Shown piece by piece: positions 11,754-23,267 of a stretch of DNA of 64,000 nt. Source of the stretch: Patiria pectinifera (lineage: Eukaryota; Echinodermata; Asteroidea; Valvatida; Asterinidae); contig CM057136.1 in assembly GCA_029964075.1 (NCBI GenBank), positions 496,001 through 560,000 on the forward strand, read 5' to 3'. The position numbers were made by a program, and so were the translations under genes. The notes beneath the pieces are model-generated. The model was not told the DNA's origin. It did not search any database and worked only from the letters and a program-made list of their open reading frames with translations. Every line of letters begins with the position of its first letter. The first letter of the stretch is position 1.

Positions 11754-11829
11754 TGGGATAGATCCAGTTGCGGGGGGACCTTTTCTCTCCTCCCAAAATT
11801 TTGAACCATTGTGGTAGGCGTTACAATTC

Positions 11830-11985
11830 TGTGAAATATTTTACTTGTATACCCCATCAAGTGCAACAGTGGAGCGCATTTTCAGTCATGAGGGTATAAT
11901 AATGCGTCCCCATCGTGCCAGCTTATCTTCCGGCATGTTGGAAATGCTTATGTGTCAAAGATGTAATGAACATGTTTTAGTTTAA
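11830..11985 (+). pseudogene. hAT C-terminal dimerisation segment
   Basis: In frame from 11,830 the plus strand reads CEIFYLYTPSSATVER, then IFSHEGIIMRPHRASL, and ends ...MCQRCNEHVLV before TAA at 11,983. The order SSATVERIFS, G-x-I, R-x-x-L and the final CN match the conserved dimerisation tail of hAT transposases. It is too short to stand out as a long frame. The frame is intact to the natural stop. Confidence 0.75.
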
Positions 11986-12399
11986 ATCTTAATTAAGCCA
12001 GAACATAATTTTCATACTTGTGACCTTGCAAGGCATTCTGAGTACAAGCAGTGACAATTTTCCAGCAACATCTTTTTTAAAGAGGATCGGAATTTGGGAT
12101 TTCAATAGTTTAAGTTGTTTACACTTGGAAAGCCTTTTAAATCCTGAAGTTCATTTAAAAAAATATTGAGGGCGAAATCTTCTATGAATTTGGTTAAAAT
12201 GTATACTACACATTACCTCTAACTATTGCTATGTATTTGAAGGGGTCAACCAATATACTTTGTCCTGGTTCTCAACCACGATGATGTGTATTTGAGATTC
12301 ACAAAAGGCTTCAAACTCGGAGACAAGGACTCGGACTCAGACTCGGACTAGGATACCAAGGACTCGGACTCGGATGGGGAGGACTCGACCATAGCACTG

Positions 12400-13679
12400 A
12401 TTATTTATTACCTAGAATTTTTTTTTATTTTTCAGTCGTACTTGGTCATCTGCAAAGAGTTGCTCATGTTCTGGCAACGGTTCCAGCCCTACTTTACTAA
12501 AAATTAAACATCTTGGAGGAATATAGGCCTAATAGCTGCATAATATACGACGGATGTTTGCATATGATTTGTTCATTCGTGAAACAATCAATGAATCACC
12601 TCTACCCACCATTTTGAAATAGTTTTAGCTGACTATCTATGTGCGGTAACTTTAGGGGCGGATCCAGGTTTTTCCAAAGGGTGAAGGGCGTGATTTTTTT
12701 AAACCTGTAGGGGAAGTTTTGTCGTGATACACCAACGTGAGAAGCTACGGCGTGGGGTTCGGGGCCGACTTAATGGTCCCAAAATTGTGAACTTTAGAAG
12801 CTCTTTGGTGCCTTTTAGAGCAAATCTTGGTATCTTTGAGGTAGATTTTTCCTCAAAATTCAGAGGAGATAGATAACATTTTTTTTTTAAATAAAAATAT
12901 AATAAATATTTCACAAACATAACAATTTTCTGAACTGGAAAAGTTCGGATGAAAAGTAAGTTTCAAATTAAAACAAATTAAGCACACACAAAAAATTCTG
13001 CTTCGTATTACATGACCTTCCAAAATTAGGGTCGTTAGGTCGGATTTTTTTTTTATTTCGTCAAACAATGTTTTGTGCTGATTGAATTAATGGAGCATAC
13101 AAGGAATCATGCATAATTTGTGCCTTAATAATGTTCATTCGCGCCACAAAAGTAATCGAGACTGTCCATCAAAAGTGATAAAAACTTGCCTCACCTACTA
13201 TGAAAAACATGTTTTTAAGGTGGATGATTCTTAAAAATAATTTTAAGATTGTATAGATTTGTTATTGATTTAAAATATACTCTTACTATTACAAACATCT
13301 TTAAGATTCTTCTGTTCTTCACTTGACAACCACGTATTTTCGTCTGCATATTTTCGTGCATTATATTTTCAAAACGGAATTGTATAGACTTAGTTTGTAA
13401 ACTGTTGCAAGAATGCTTTGTAATAATGTTTCAAATTGAAATTTTTAGTTGATCAATGAGAACAAACCGCTTGAACATGTGAATTGTATTCAAGATTAAA
13501 ATTAGTGCAATTCAATCCAAAAACAGAGGAGCAAATAGGCATCCATGCACATTGGAACTTCAAATCTCAGTTTTATCTCATGACTTTCTCATGCATGCCT
13601 GCATAATGTAATTGCCCAAACATTTTACAGAACTGTTCTTGGTTTTAAATTAGTCCAGTTTCAATTTCAAGAATATGGC
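12400..13679. other. Intergenic; GC-rich dispersed repeat at 12,655-12,850
   Basis: Near 12,655 GGGGCGGATCCAGG begins a segment related to 3,700-3,990. Both contain GGGCCG(A/C)TTAA followed by an AG(A/C)TCTTTGGTG-type stretch. The rest is AT-rich with long T runs and no supported gene. Confidence 0.5.
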
Positions 13680-15184
13680 CTAGTATATACATGTACACGT
13701 ACATGACATCGGGAGATCGGCGGCGCAGCAAGACAAATTGTATAAACTCATCGTAGTTCGTATACATGCGACTCGTCTATACAGAAAATAGTCATCGGGC
13801 CTTTCGGCGCCATGATTGCAATTCACACATGGTATGATACATTGTGAAGGGTTTTTTGTCATTTTGTTACGTAAAAAATACAGTAAATAATTGTAGATGA
13901 TGACGTTGAGAAATAGACATCGGGAATTTGTGTATACATATCCCGACCCGGCACGGACGGGCGCCGGCCCGCGGCCGCCACCGGCGAACTCCGATAACAA
14001 AGTTCCTCGCTTGCACTTGAAAAAGCAACACACTGCGTTCCGTCTAAATTGCCAGAGCATGTCTCGGGTGCTAAAACTTGCCTTTTGGCTATAACTGCTG
14101 ACTTTTTGTCCTAAGAACAAACAGAACTTTTTTAAGTACCAAACTTATCAGATTTGTATTTTCAGCAACGCGTAGTAATGTCAAAACCAGACGGATCGCG
14201 CCATTCTTCGTAAAAAAGAAGAAGACTTTTTATGGACGGATCCATGAATATCTTCAGGGGTGTTTATTATTTTTTTCATGGTTTTACATCGTTTCTGGAA
14301 TAAAGTCTTTACGAAAATTGTATGATGACGTTGAAGAACTCATTTCAAAACAATGAAATGTTTTGGACTTCGTGAAAAGTATAATTTGTAATTTACAAGC
14401 GCGTGGAAATAATGGCAAATTGTTCTTACGAAAACACACCCCTGTGTCGCGCAACACAGCAAAAAGCTGCACGTGCTTTTTCGTAGAGAATGAATCGTAC
14501 GTACATGTACATAAGTATACAGACATGTACATGCAGGGTTACGTTATACGGGGTACGTACGGTGGGATCGCGGTTTATTTCGAAGCTTCTCGATCGACTC
14601 TCGAACTCGCTGTGTCATACTGCCACTACGCAATGTTTGCGGGCTGATGTTTAATATCGGCGCCGGTATTTTTATAAGGAAGTTGCCTCCTCCTTCCCCT
14701 CTTTTCGCTCTCCTCCCTCTTTTTCCTCCCCCCCCCCCTTTTTGTGTGTGTGGAGTCAATTAGACGGGGGGCACGTGCCCCCGCGGCCCACCCCTGGATC
14801 CGCGCCTGATTTTAATGGAAAATACAAACACAGAAAAGAGAAATTACGTTCTGGGAATTAATTGGAATAAATTCTCCTTCTTCATCGATGTTTATTAATT
14901 ATTTGGTATTTTCTAAGATCCAAATTCGTCCTGTCACGTTATGTAGGTCGTAGTCACTGGTTCCAGTCCTACCAGTGAATGGTGATGGCACTGCACTGCA
15001 CTGCCATGCTATGCCGCACGGAACATCGTATACGCGAACAGCGGCATGGTTTTGGTGCATTTTGATCACAAATGCGTCAATAGTTTAGGCTTTTTCGTCA
15101 AGATTTAGCATGTCGAGATGAACTAATTTTTTTTAACGATTATAGTGCCATATGTAATTCCAGCGTATCGGGCCGATACGCACG
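13680..15184. other. Intergenic stretch with GC-rich island, no gene supported
   Basis: A GC-rich patch at 13,935-14,000 is open on the plus strand but shows no known domain. A pyrimidine-rich tract with C9 lies at 14,690-14,745, and CACCCCTGGATCCGCGCC at 14,787 is an end of the GGATCC dispersed family. Palindrome-like TACATGTACA motifs occur near 14,510. I cannot name a gene here. Confidence 0.5.
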
Positions 15185-16020
15185 CATAACCCAATGTGTG
15201 TCTATAAATGGCTTAAACTCAAACTCTAGTTTTCATACACACGGAGTACCCCAAGGCTCAATTTTAGGACCTTTGCTTTTTATAATATATAATAATGATT
15301 TTACAAAGTCTTCTAATTTGCTCTCCTTTATATTGTTTGCTGATGACTCTTTTTTATTCTGTTCCCATAGCAACCTCAATTACCTCACTGACACTGTTAA
15401 CACCGAACATATATCTGTTTCGAGTTGGTTCAGACTTAATAAATTATCCTTAAATATTTCCAAAACTAGCTTCATGTTGTTCAACTACCCTGTAATATTA
15501 TGATTGTTGATTCTGTAATTATCAAAACCGATTGTTGTAAATGTTAGGGTTTGTTTATTGACTCAGGGCTAACATGGAAAAATCATGTTGATCATTTATG
15601 CAAAATCATTGCAAGAAACGTAGGTATATTAACAAAATCAAGCATCTTTTACCTGTAAATGTTTTGGAATTTCTTAATAACACCCTAATTGTCTCTCATC
15701 TTAACTATGGTTTACTTGCTTGGGGTAGTAGTTCTGCTACAAGACTACTTCTATAACAGAAAAGAGTCTTGCGTGTAATTAATTTTGCCGACTTCTATGA
15801 CCACACATATCCCCTTTTTATAAAACATAAAACTTTAAAACTTAATGATATGTATAACGTTCAGCTTGGGTCTTTAATGTATCAATCTTCTCGCAATACT
15901 TTACCATGTTCCATTAATAATATTTTAGCCAGAAGTGAATTTCATTCTCATTGGACTCCCCAAGCTTCTAATTTTTATATTCAATTTAGTCGTACCTCTC
16001 TTGCTCAATTGTCAAAAAAC
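15185..16020 (+). mobile_element. LINE fragment 1, reverse transcriptase C-terminal half
   Basis: The 101-codon frame at 15,198 has THGVPQGSILGPLLF and LFADDSFLF, the reverse-transcriptase motifs around the catalytic Asp-Asp of jockey/CR1-type LINEs, then KLSLNISKT. A second frame from 15,769 (VINFADFYDHTYP, YNVQLGSLMYQSS) continues the RT thumb and C-terminal region. Between them the sequence keeps similarity (GLFIDSGLTWKNHVDHLCK) but is broken by stops and shifts. The endonuclease and the first RT motifs are absent, as usual for a 5'-truncated LINE. It ends abruptly at about 16,020, where LINE 2 begins. Confidence 0.75.
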
Positions 16021-16117
16021 AAAGGAAGTGGTCTACTGGTGCCAAGGAAACACTGCGAGGATGTTTTGAGTGTACTGACTGGGATGTTTCTTCGATCATA
16101 GTTCAATTGAAGAAGCA

Positions 16118-17959
16118 GTGGATGCAGTGAGTGGATACATCATGTTCTGCGAAAATATGATTGTCCCTGAGGTGGAGTATACATTTTACCCAAATAACAA
16201 ACTTTGGGTGACTAAAGATATTAGGGAGCTTCTAAACAGAAAACATAAAGCCCTCAGAGACGGAGACAAAACGGAGAAGCGGCATGTACAGAGACTGTTA
16301 AAGAAGCAGATTCAACGTAGTAAGGAAAGATATGGCAAATCAATCCAGGATAAATGTCAACAAAGGGACCCAAGAAAAGCATGGGCGGGATTTAAGAACA
16401 TAACAGGTTGCGGCAAGAAGACTAACACCCCTCTACCGCTAGGAGACACGGAACAGTTTATTGGTGATTTAAACCGGTTTTATGCCCGGTTTGACACTCT
16501 GGATTTTCGTGCAGTTAACCACCAGCTCTCTAATGTCTTACAGGAACAGATTGATGACTCCGACAAGACTGTGATAAGTGTGGAGGCAGTGGAACAGACC
16601 TTCCGGAAAATTCAAACTAATAAAACCATGGGACCTGATGGTGTCACTGGAAGGGTTCTGAAACTCTGCTGGAAGGAGCTATCAACTGTTTTTCATAGGC
16701 TCTTTCAGTGGTCTTTGGACTGTAGTGTTATTCCTAAGCTGTGGAAAACAGCAACAATTATCCCCATTCCTAAAATACCCAAACCAGTAGTACTAAATGA
16801 TTTCAGACCAGTAGCTCTAACATCAGTAGCTATGAAATGCCTGGAGAAAATTATCAAGGAGGTTTTGCTTGTCCAGACAAAAGAATTTGTTGACCCATTT
16901 CAATTTACTTTTGTCCTAAACGTGGTGTAGATGATGCTGTTCTAACATTTATGCATGCTGTTTATGAACATCTAGATAGACCCAAAAATTATGTTAGGAC
17001 TCTTTTTGTAGATTTTTCATCTGCATTTAATACGATCCAACCACATGTTTTGGTTAAGAAACTACAAGGTATGAACGTCAATCCCCAGATTTCTTTGTGG
17101 ATTAGCAGATTTTTGTTAGATCGTGTACAGAGAGTTAAGTTTTCGAATTCCTTTTCAGATACTATTAGCATAAGTACTGGAGCTCCCCAAGGCTGTGTGC
17201 TTTCTCCTGTCTTGTTTTCTCTCTACACAAGTGATTATAGGAGCAGTAACATGTCTTGCCCTGTGATTAAGTATGCTGATGACACTGCACTTACCGGTAA
17301 AATCTCTTCAAATGATGAATCTTTTTATCGTTGTGAAATTGATAATTTTTTGAATTGGTGTAGTCAGAATTTTCTAGTTCTAAATGTAGAAAAGACCAAA
17401 GAAGTTGTAATTGATTTTCGGAAGACTGAGAGTAACATCGAACAAATTGTTATCCATGGCCAAGAAATTGAGAGAGTGACAGAATACAAATACCTTGGAA
17501 CGATTATAGACAACCAATTAAACTGGAATGGAAACACTTACAAAATAGTCTCTAAAGCTAATCAGCGGATGTTTTTTTATCAGAAAGCTCAAATCCTTTA
17601 AGGTGTGCAGAGAACTACTTCATCTGTTTTACCAGAGTGTGATTCAATCTGTAATGACATTTTGTATATGTGTGTGGCATGGCTCTCTAACGGTTAGGAA
17701 TGCATATAGGCTCGAACGTGTAACCAAAACTGCTGCTAAGGTGATTGGTATGGATGTTGGAGACCTTCGTGTCATCTTTCAGGAGGTAACATTGAAAAAA
17801 CTTAAGTCAATCATGCAGGACCCCACCCACCCAATTCATCACCTGGTAACTGTGCAAAAATCTGGGAGAGTCAGGCCTCCACGCACAAATACACAACGTT
17901 TTAGAAGATCATTTTTACCCAACTCATGCCACCTTTTTAATTCCACTTTTAAAAGATGA
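16118..17959 (+). pseudogene. Reverse transcriptase of LINE 2 (broken frame)
   Basis: Three plus-strand frames follow each other: 16,118-16,930, 16,951-17,601 and 17,603-17,959. Visible RT features are KTMGPDGVTGRVLK, LNDFRPVALTS, FVDFSSAFNTI, STGAPQGCVLSPVLF, the catalytic VIKYADDTAL and YKYLGTIID, then a C-terminal part ending RFRRSFLPNSCHLFN. One single-base shift lies near 16,905-16,930 and a second near the T7 run at 17,571. Otherwise the coding is well kept, so the insertion looks fairly recent. The enzyme would copy LINE RNA at a nicked target but cannot be made whole from this copy. Confidence 0.85.
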
Positions 17960-18085
17960 TTTTATCTTTTTAAATAAATCATGCTTCCACGTACAAATAC
18001 ACAGCGCTTTTAAAGAGATCTACTTGCCCAAGTCATACCACATTTTAATTAATTAATTATCACTTTTAAAAGATGATTTTATCAT
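17880..18085. repeat. Tandem duplication of about 105 bp in LINE 2 3' end
   Basis: The stretch from CACGCACAAATACACAACG through CTTTTAAAAGATGATTTTAT is repeated about 105 bp later, with small changes (CACGTACAAATACACAGCG and the same closing motif). The first copy covers the end of the coding frame and the second lies in the 3' UTR. Confidence 0.8.
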
Positions 18086-18285
18086 TTTAAATAAGACTGT
18101 AAATGGTGTACTCGTTTGTACTCATATTGTGTTTGAGTGTGATTGTAAGCTGTTTTGATAAATTGTTGTGGATTTGTCTTGTCTTTTAAACTGTTTTGAA
18201 CACACGGGGTGTTGATTTTCATGTTTTTAATCATGATGGTTAATAATAAATTGAAATTGAAATTGAAATTGAATTGAAAAGCTCT

Positions 18286-18425
18286 ACTTCTTAATAGCCC
18301 CTCTGCAGTGTCTCTAAAATATCAGTTTTGTTGTATTATTTGTAATTCTTTTCTGCTATGCAATTATTTTATGTCATTTATAGATTTGATGCTGTGGAAA
18401 TAAATGAACCTTGAACCATGAACCA
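18286..18425 (+). mobile_element. 3' end of another LINE or SINE
   Basis: After the ATTGAA tail of LINE 2 comes an AT-rich piece that closes with GAAATAAATGAACCTTGAAC and CATGAACCA. The short TGAACC repeats resemble the tail of a CR1-type element. No coding part is present. It may be the displaced 3' end of LINE 1, but this is only inferred from position. Confidence 0.4.
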
Positions 18426-19489
18426 CGTGTGTACGTGGGGAGAACATCTTAATGTTTTATCTGAAGGAAAGGGGGCATGCCCCCCCACCCCCCCCCCCCC
18501 CCCCCACTCTGGATCCGTCCCTGAACTTACAATTCTGTCACAAGTACAATGTAAAAGCCACCTCAAATAACTGCGTCATGCCATAATTTGTTGAGCAATC
18601 CACAGACTTACGCACTGAGAAACTTTCTTAAAATTGTCGTGACTGAAATGTTGCGCAACGTACACTATAAATGGTGGCCCGAGTGTTCTTTGTCATCGCA
18701 TAAGGTTTACATGAAATCGGCTGCAGGAATGAGATTGTCAAATAAAAAAGTCTGAAAATTGAAAGGTGTGAAAGATGCGTATCTGTCTATGCATTTTCAT
18801 GAAGGACCAAATATAACTGTGTGAACTTGAATTATACTGGGTTAGTCAAAAAGAAAGTGACCTATATTAATGATTTTGTATTTAAAAACCAATTTAATTG
18901 GACACACTAATGAAGTACGTTTTAAAAGAGCATTTTTTTATATAAAAAAGACAAAGGCAAAAGTAATGGTCCAGCCAAAATGACAAAACATAATGAAAAA
19001 AATTTCAGTGCCACACTGAAATTAAGTAAGATTGATTGATAAGATTGACCTGGAAAGATGACACAGCCACCAGGAATAAGATATTGCACGAAGTACACAA
19101 TAGACCCAGACATAGTATGATAGTGCATAAAGCACACTAGACCCAAACATATTATGAAAATCAAGAATTTAATAAGCATGGTCTTGTATACTCATCTAAA
19201 AAGGTGGGTATATTAAAATAGCTTTTAAAAAATAGCAAATGTGAAGTTACAGGCCCCGTACCACACTAGTTACAATGTTAGTGACGTTAAAAATAATAAT
19301 AGGACATGTTTCCTTAAAAAAAACTGTGATAAAAATCACACAACGTAACGTGAAAAGATGGTTATCGGCGCAATGTACTGTGAAAAAGCAGAACCGCGTT
19401 CATGTCGCTACGCAATGCATCAGCTGAAAATGCGTAGAAAAATGTCTAGTGGATATTATGCCGGATCCGGTTTTCTTTAAGTAGGCCTA
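18426..19489. other. Intergenic; C19 tract next to GGATCC motif
   Basis: At 18,478-18,520 GCATGCCCCCCC, a long C run and CTCTGGATCCGTCC form an end of the dispersed GGATCC/poly-G family. The rest is AT-rich. The minus-strand frame at 18,922-19,179 is hydrophobic, but no signal supports it as a gene. Confidence 0.5.
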
Positions 19490-19735
19490 TGGGTGCATAC
19501 CAGTAAATAGACCAAATATCCGTCCGCCGAGCTCATGAATACAAGTTATGCACTCAAATTCGTCTATATTAGAGAGTTCTGAGAGCCATGGAATTGGGAG
19601 ATTGAAGAGATATGGCAATGCACCTCTGGCCCGGACTTTTTTTAGCCATGTTGTGGAGGGATCCCTTTTTGAGATGGCTACTTTTTCACTTTGGGAAATA
19701 TCACTAATTTTAGGGGTCGTCTTCTTTGGATGAGA
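19490..19735. repeat. Dispersed repeat, copy 1 (see 21,775)
   Basis: CCAGTAAATAG, CCGAGCTCATGAATA, GATTGAAGAGATATGGCAA and CACCTCTGGCCCGGACT occur here and again, in the same order and orientation, at 21,775-21,940. No coding content. The two copies flank the signal-peptide exon at 20,429-20,612. Confidence 0.8.
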
Positions 19736-20428
19736 ATGTCTCGAAAAGTCATCGGTTAACCACACCAAAATTAAAAATAAAATGAAATATGACATGTTGA
19801 TTATCAGTTTTCTGTTCAGCCTGAACACATGTGAGAGTTTTGAGTATTTTTAACAGAATTTTGAAGTATGAGCATTTACACTGTTGTCTATTGGAATTTA
19901 TTTGATTGGGTGCACCCCTATACGATGTTAAGCCGGGAAATCTTACAGCGCCCTCCTTGACGCATAATTATAGACAAAGACTTTTCTGCAACTATGCAAA
20001 AAAGCAAAAACCAAAAAAAAAAAAAAAATGGGAAGAAAAACAATGGCTTTTCAGTTGATGGTGGAAAAGCCAATCTGCAAAGTTGACGGAATAGCCTGAA
20101 TACGAAAAGTAATTGCATTTTAAGAAGTTCGAATCATGGGAAAAACTCCATTGCACGGTCTTTTAAATGTCTATTCGATAAGATGAAGCTCGACTTTGAT
20201 TCTGATATAGAGACTAACACTATAGTTACGTGGCCTCCTAATTTGCATACGGATCGCAAAACGCCAGCAAACAGATCATTTTAGAAATCTAGTTTTGCAA
20301 TGAAATGATTGCAATAAAAAAACTCAAGCTAGTGATTTGGCACACCCACCACATTTCTGAGATTTGCCTGTAAGACATCATGCTATAGTTGCACTTTTAA
20401 CAGATTTTTATGGAGTAGAATTACTTAC
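19736..20428. other. Presumed intron or intergenic, nothing recognised
   Basis: AT-rich sequence with an A15 run near 20,010. If the 20,429-20,612 exon is real, this is the start of its first intron. Confidence 0.4.
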
Positions 20429-20612
20429 CTTGTTTACGACGGCACTGGGCTCTGAAAGACGCGAAAGCCTTGTTACGAAGTGCGGTCAGATCATCACCAG
20501 GTGCAGCCTGGACCATGGCACTACACGTGTTCCCTCGTACAGGTAGAATAAAGAAGGAACTAAAAAGCCCCAGAGTCCAACTGAAGACCCACATTTTACG
20601 CGGGTTTCTCAT
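20429..20612 (-). CDS. First coding exon of a secreted protein (signal peptide)
   Basis: The minus strand reads MRNPRKMWVFSWTLGLF followed by SSFFILPVRGNTCSAM, a clear signal peptide: basic n-region RNPRK, hydrophobic core of about 17 residues, and likely cleavage near VRG|N. About 34 further residues follow (PGDDLTALRNK, FRAQCRRKQ), with two cysteines in the mature part. The exon ends at the donor AAACAAG|GTAAGTAA in phase 1, the phase used by the discoidin and CUB exons in this window. The start at 20,612 is the first Met; M7 is an alternative. I do not recognise the mature segment. Downstream exons on the same strand could be the lectin/apple pieces at 11.5-10 kb or the discoidin exon at 718-846, but no linking exon proves it. 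Confidence 0.6.
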
Positions 20613-21774
20613 AACCAGCCCGGCGGCAGGCCTTCACTTTGATATCTGCGATCAAAACGGGCAGAGCACCACTCCCTGGCACGATGAGCCTTATGTTTGG
20701 AATATCGCTTGCTGTCGTCACATAGTTTCCACGGTAACCGTAACAATGGACGATCATGACAGAGCGAAACCCAATATCATGTGACGCTCGTTTTTTTTAT
20801 TTATTTATTTTTTCCCCTGGAAGAAATATTTTATTCACAACCTCAAAGCAACATCTCAACTATACATAAACTTCTTAAGAAACCAAAGCAATGCCGCAAA
20901 ATATCTTGACCTATAATACATTTGGAATACAGAGTTAGTTTTGACACAGTACTTCAAAGGAGTCTCATTTTGTATGACATTTTGCAGTAGATCCATTTGT
21001 AATCAAGATGTACTTTTCCAAACTAAAATAACGTTTAACATCAAGATTCAATAGTGCAAGAGATGATCTGCTATCGTTCATCTTCATCTTATAAATGTGA
21101 AAACGACACAAAATAAGGATCAGGTTGAGAGCAATCCACGATTTTTTTTTTACTTATGCCGAAAAGTATAGCCTCATCGTCTAAGTGTATGTTTAAATTA
21201 AGAGTCCTCTCAAACCAATCATTATAACCTGGGTCCAAACACAGATGAAATCTCAAAATAGATCTCTCCTACAAAATAGATGAACAAGCGTTTCGCTCTC
21301 TAAGATATAGAATATCTATGTAACGAACCGGATAGGGCGCTCGCGCGCTATGCACGTCAAGTCACGTGCAAACATGCGTACGAACATTTTTTTTCTTGCG
21401 CGATGCCTGTACGCTATGGATTTTGGTAGCCTCGTTTTTCGCCCAAAAGAACCTGTATCTTCGGTTGTAAAGGGACGAAAGAGGTACGTACATTTAATAT
21501 AAATCCTTGCTAAATAACGCAACGTCGAAACCTTGTGTTGGAAAGGATTGATTCTTCAAAAACCAACTTTGAACATTTTAAACATGGCGTCGCGCGTTAG
21601 ATACATCGACTGCAGTCCTAGTTTAAATATGCCATTTTTTGACACATTCAAATGAGACAATACCAGTGGTTTAGATCGCGCAAGGCATGATGGTAAACAA
21701 CATGGTGCAGCAAGATCGTTCCCATGGAAACGAGGTTGCCCAGCAGGCTTCAGTTTGCAATTCAATACAGCCTA
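20613..21774. other. Upstream of the signal-peptide exon; no gene seen
   Basis: The first ~180 bp upstream of the ATG is relatively GC-rich and could hold the promoter or 5' UTR of the minus-strand gene. No TATA element was identified with confidence. Further right is AT-rich DNA with T-rich runs and, at 21,310-21,400, a GCGCTCGCGCGC palindrome-like patch. Confidence 0.4.
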
Positions 21775-22015
21775 TGCTTGCACTCCAGTAAATAGGCCAA
21801 GCCGAGCTCATGAATAAAAGTTGTACCCTCAAAATATTCTATATTAGATCTAGAGAGTTTTGAGAGCAATGGAATTGGGGAATTGAAGAGATATGGCAAT
21901 GCACCTCTGGCCCGGACTCTGGGCTTCGAATTCTGAGCAATGTGGATGCATTTGGGCCCGGAAGTGGCGCTATTTAGACATGTTGTAAAGGGATCTTTTT
22001 TTCAAGCCGTACTAA
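21775..22015. repeat. Dispersed repeat, copy 2 (see 19,490)
   Basis: Direct-orientation copy of 19,490-19,735 with an extra segment (GGCTTCGAATTCTGAG...) before the shared GACATGTTGTAAAGGGATC end. The divergence suggests an old family. Confidence 0.8.
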
Positions 22016-23267
22016 AGCTGTACTACATTTCGAGTTTTCCATTTGTTTGTGCACAAACGTGGATCCGACCATCAGGCTTCACTTTGTACAGCGAGTTAGT
22101 TATAAAGTTCAGTTATTCATTGCATTTCACTTGTATAGTTCGCTGAAGCGCAAAGCACAGAGTACGCATAACCCTCGGTGTAATCCGTCTGTGATACGCA
22201 CCAATGGCGGCGATTTCAAGTCAGGATTTGGAGAGAAAGTGGTGTCAACAGATGCATCTCCAAGGGGAAGGCGAGGGGGCAGGGGGGGGGTTGATTGCCA
22301 TGTAGGCGCAAAAACTGAACATTAAAGTCCTGGGAGTTCTTAGACTTTATTCTTTAAAAAATGCACCAGACGCGTCAAGCAAAGGCTTGCACAAACATCT
22401 TTGTTTTTTTGTCCCATATTTTTGCTCGTTAGCATGGTTTTCCCTCTGGAAAAAGGTATGGGGCCTGGTTGACGGGGATAGTCGAAGTTTACCCAAGTAG
22501 TGTCGAGCCCCATCACCATGCGTTTCTTGGGATTGCTTCAAGACATCTTATGCGAAGTAGCAACATGGAAGAGGCGCCGTCGTGAGCGCCCTCATTTGGA
22601 TGGGAACCACCTTGATGAGGGCACAGTGCGATGTTACAACGCGATACAAGTCGCGAGGGACAACGTGATGCACGACACAAAGTACGACGCGACGCACGAC
22701 AAGACTTACGACGCCAAGAATAACGAAAAGCAAGATGCGCAACAAAAGGGGCAACGTTCGGGCATAAAATCTGCGAGACGGTAGGGCGCAATGTACGGGA
22801 GCGGCGGTGCGACACGACGGCACGACGCAACGGAGACGTCGTGCCAACGCGTCGTGTACTCACGTCGCATGTATGTTGAAGACACGGTGTGTCGTCAATA
22901 ATTCCCCTTTCGTTGCCCTTTGCAGCGCACCTTCGTGCTTCGCGCCGTGCGTTGCCTCGTGAGTCGGATGGAGACGTCGCTGTTTTAAGCAGCTTTTTCT
23001 CTGGGGTTAACCCCACCTCGCTGGCTGTTGACGACTATAGCCGCGGCTTGAAGAAAAGCTATGTGCCGGGAGACTGCTAGAGCCGCATTCCCACACATTT
23101 TATTCATCATGCACATGCGGTTGCTACAAGATTGTCTTTTCTAGAAGTAGAAAGTTCGGTGAACACTTATTAGTCATGAAATGCGAAATTATTCAGCAAA
23201 ACCACTTATTAATCTTAGTTGAGTAGTCGTTTTTGTTTTTTTCGAGCACGGCGCACGGCTCACAAGG
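22016..23267. other. Intergenic; ACGAC-rich low-complexity stretch
   Basis: Between 22,640 and 22,860 many overlapping ACGACG/GCGACG motifs produce long antisense frames on both strands. These look like products of base composition, not genes. A G9 tract lies at 22,280. Confidence 0.5.

Larger units (their letters stand above)
11490..12399 (+). mobile_element. Internally deleted hAT transposon remnant
   Basis: Two recognisable ends of a hAT transposase lie 80 bp apart on the plus strand: a BED-finger segment (11,505-11,753) and a C-terminal dimerisation segment (11,830-11,985). The catalytic centre between them is missing. After the coding remains comes about 400 bp of AT-rich DNA, a GACTCGGACTCGGA repeat block and the terminal GGACTCGACCATAGCACTG at 12,381-12,399. 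The left border is uncertain: either near the CATACCACAT/ATGTGGTATG palindrome at 11,493 or as far left as 10,638. Confidence 0.7.
16022..18285 (+). mobile_element. LINE fragment 2, CR1/Rex1-like, with 3' tail
   Basis: This is a 5'-truncated LINE of the CR1 superfamily, closest in style to Rex1/Babar. It runs from the linker before the RT (CTDWDVSS) through the RT and C-terminal domain to a 3' tail made of ATTGAA repeats (18,240-18,280). The endonuclease domain is missing. It follows LINE 1 head to tail, without clear spacer or obvious target duplication. Confidence 0.8.

Noticed and set aside
19490-22015. Direct repeats at 19,490 and 21,775 considered as LTRs
   Set aside because: Too divergent and unequal, no TG...CA ends, and nothing retroelement-like between them.
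22513-23016. Long minus-strand frame (167 codons) and overlapping plus-strand frames
   Set aside because: Made by ACGAC-rich low-complexity DNA; open on both strands, no domain, Arg-rich composition.
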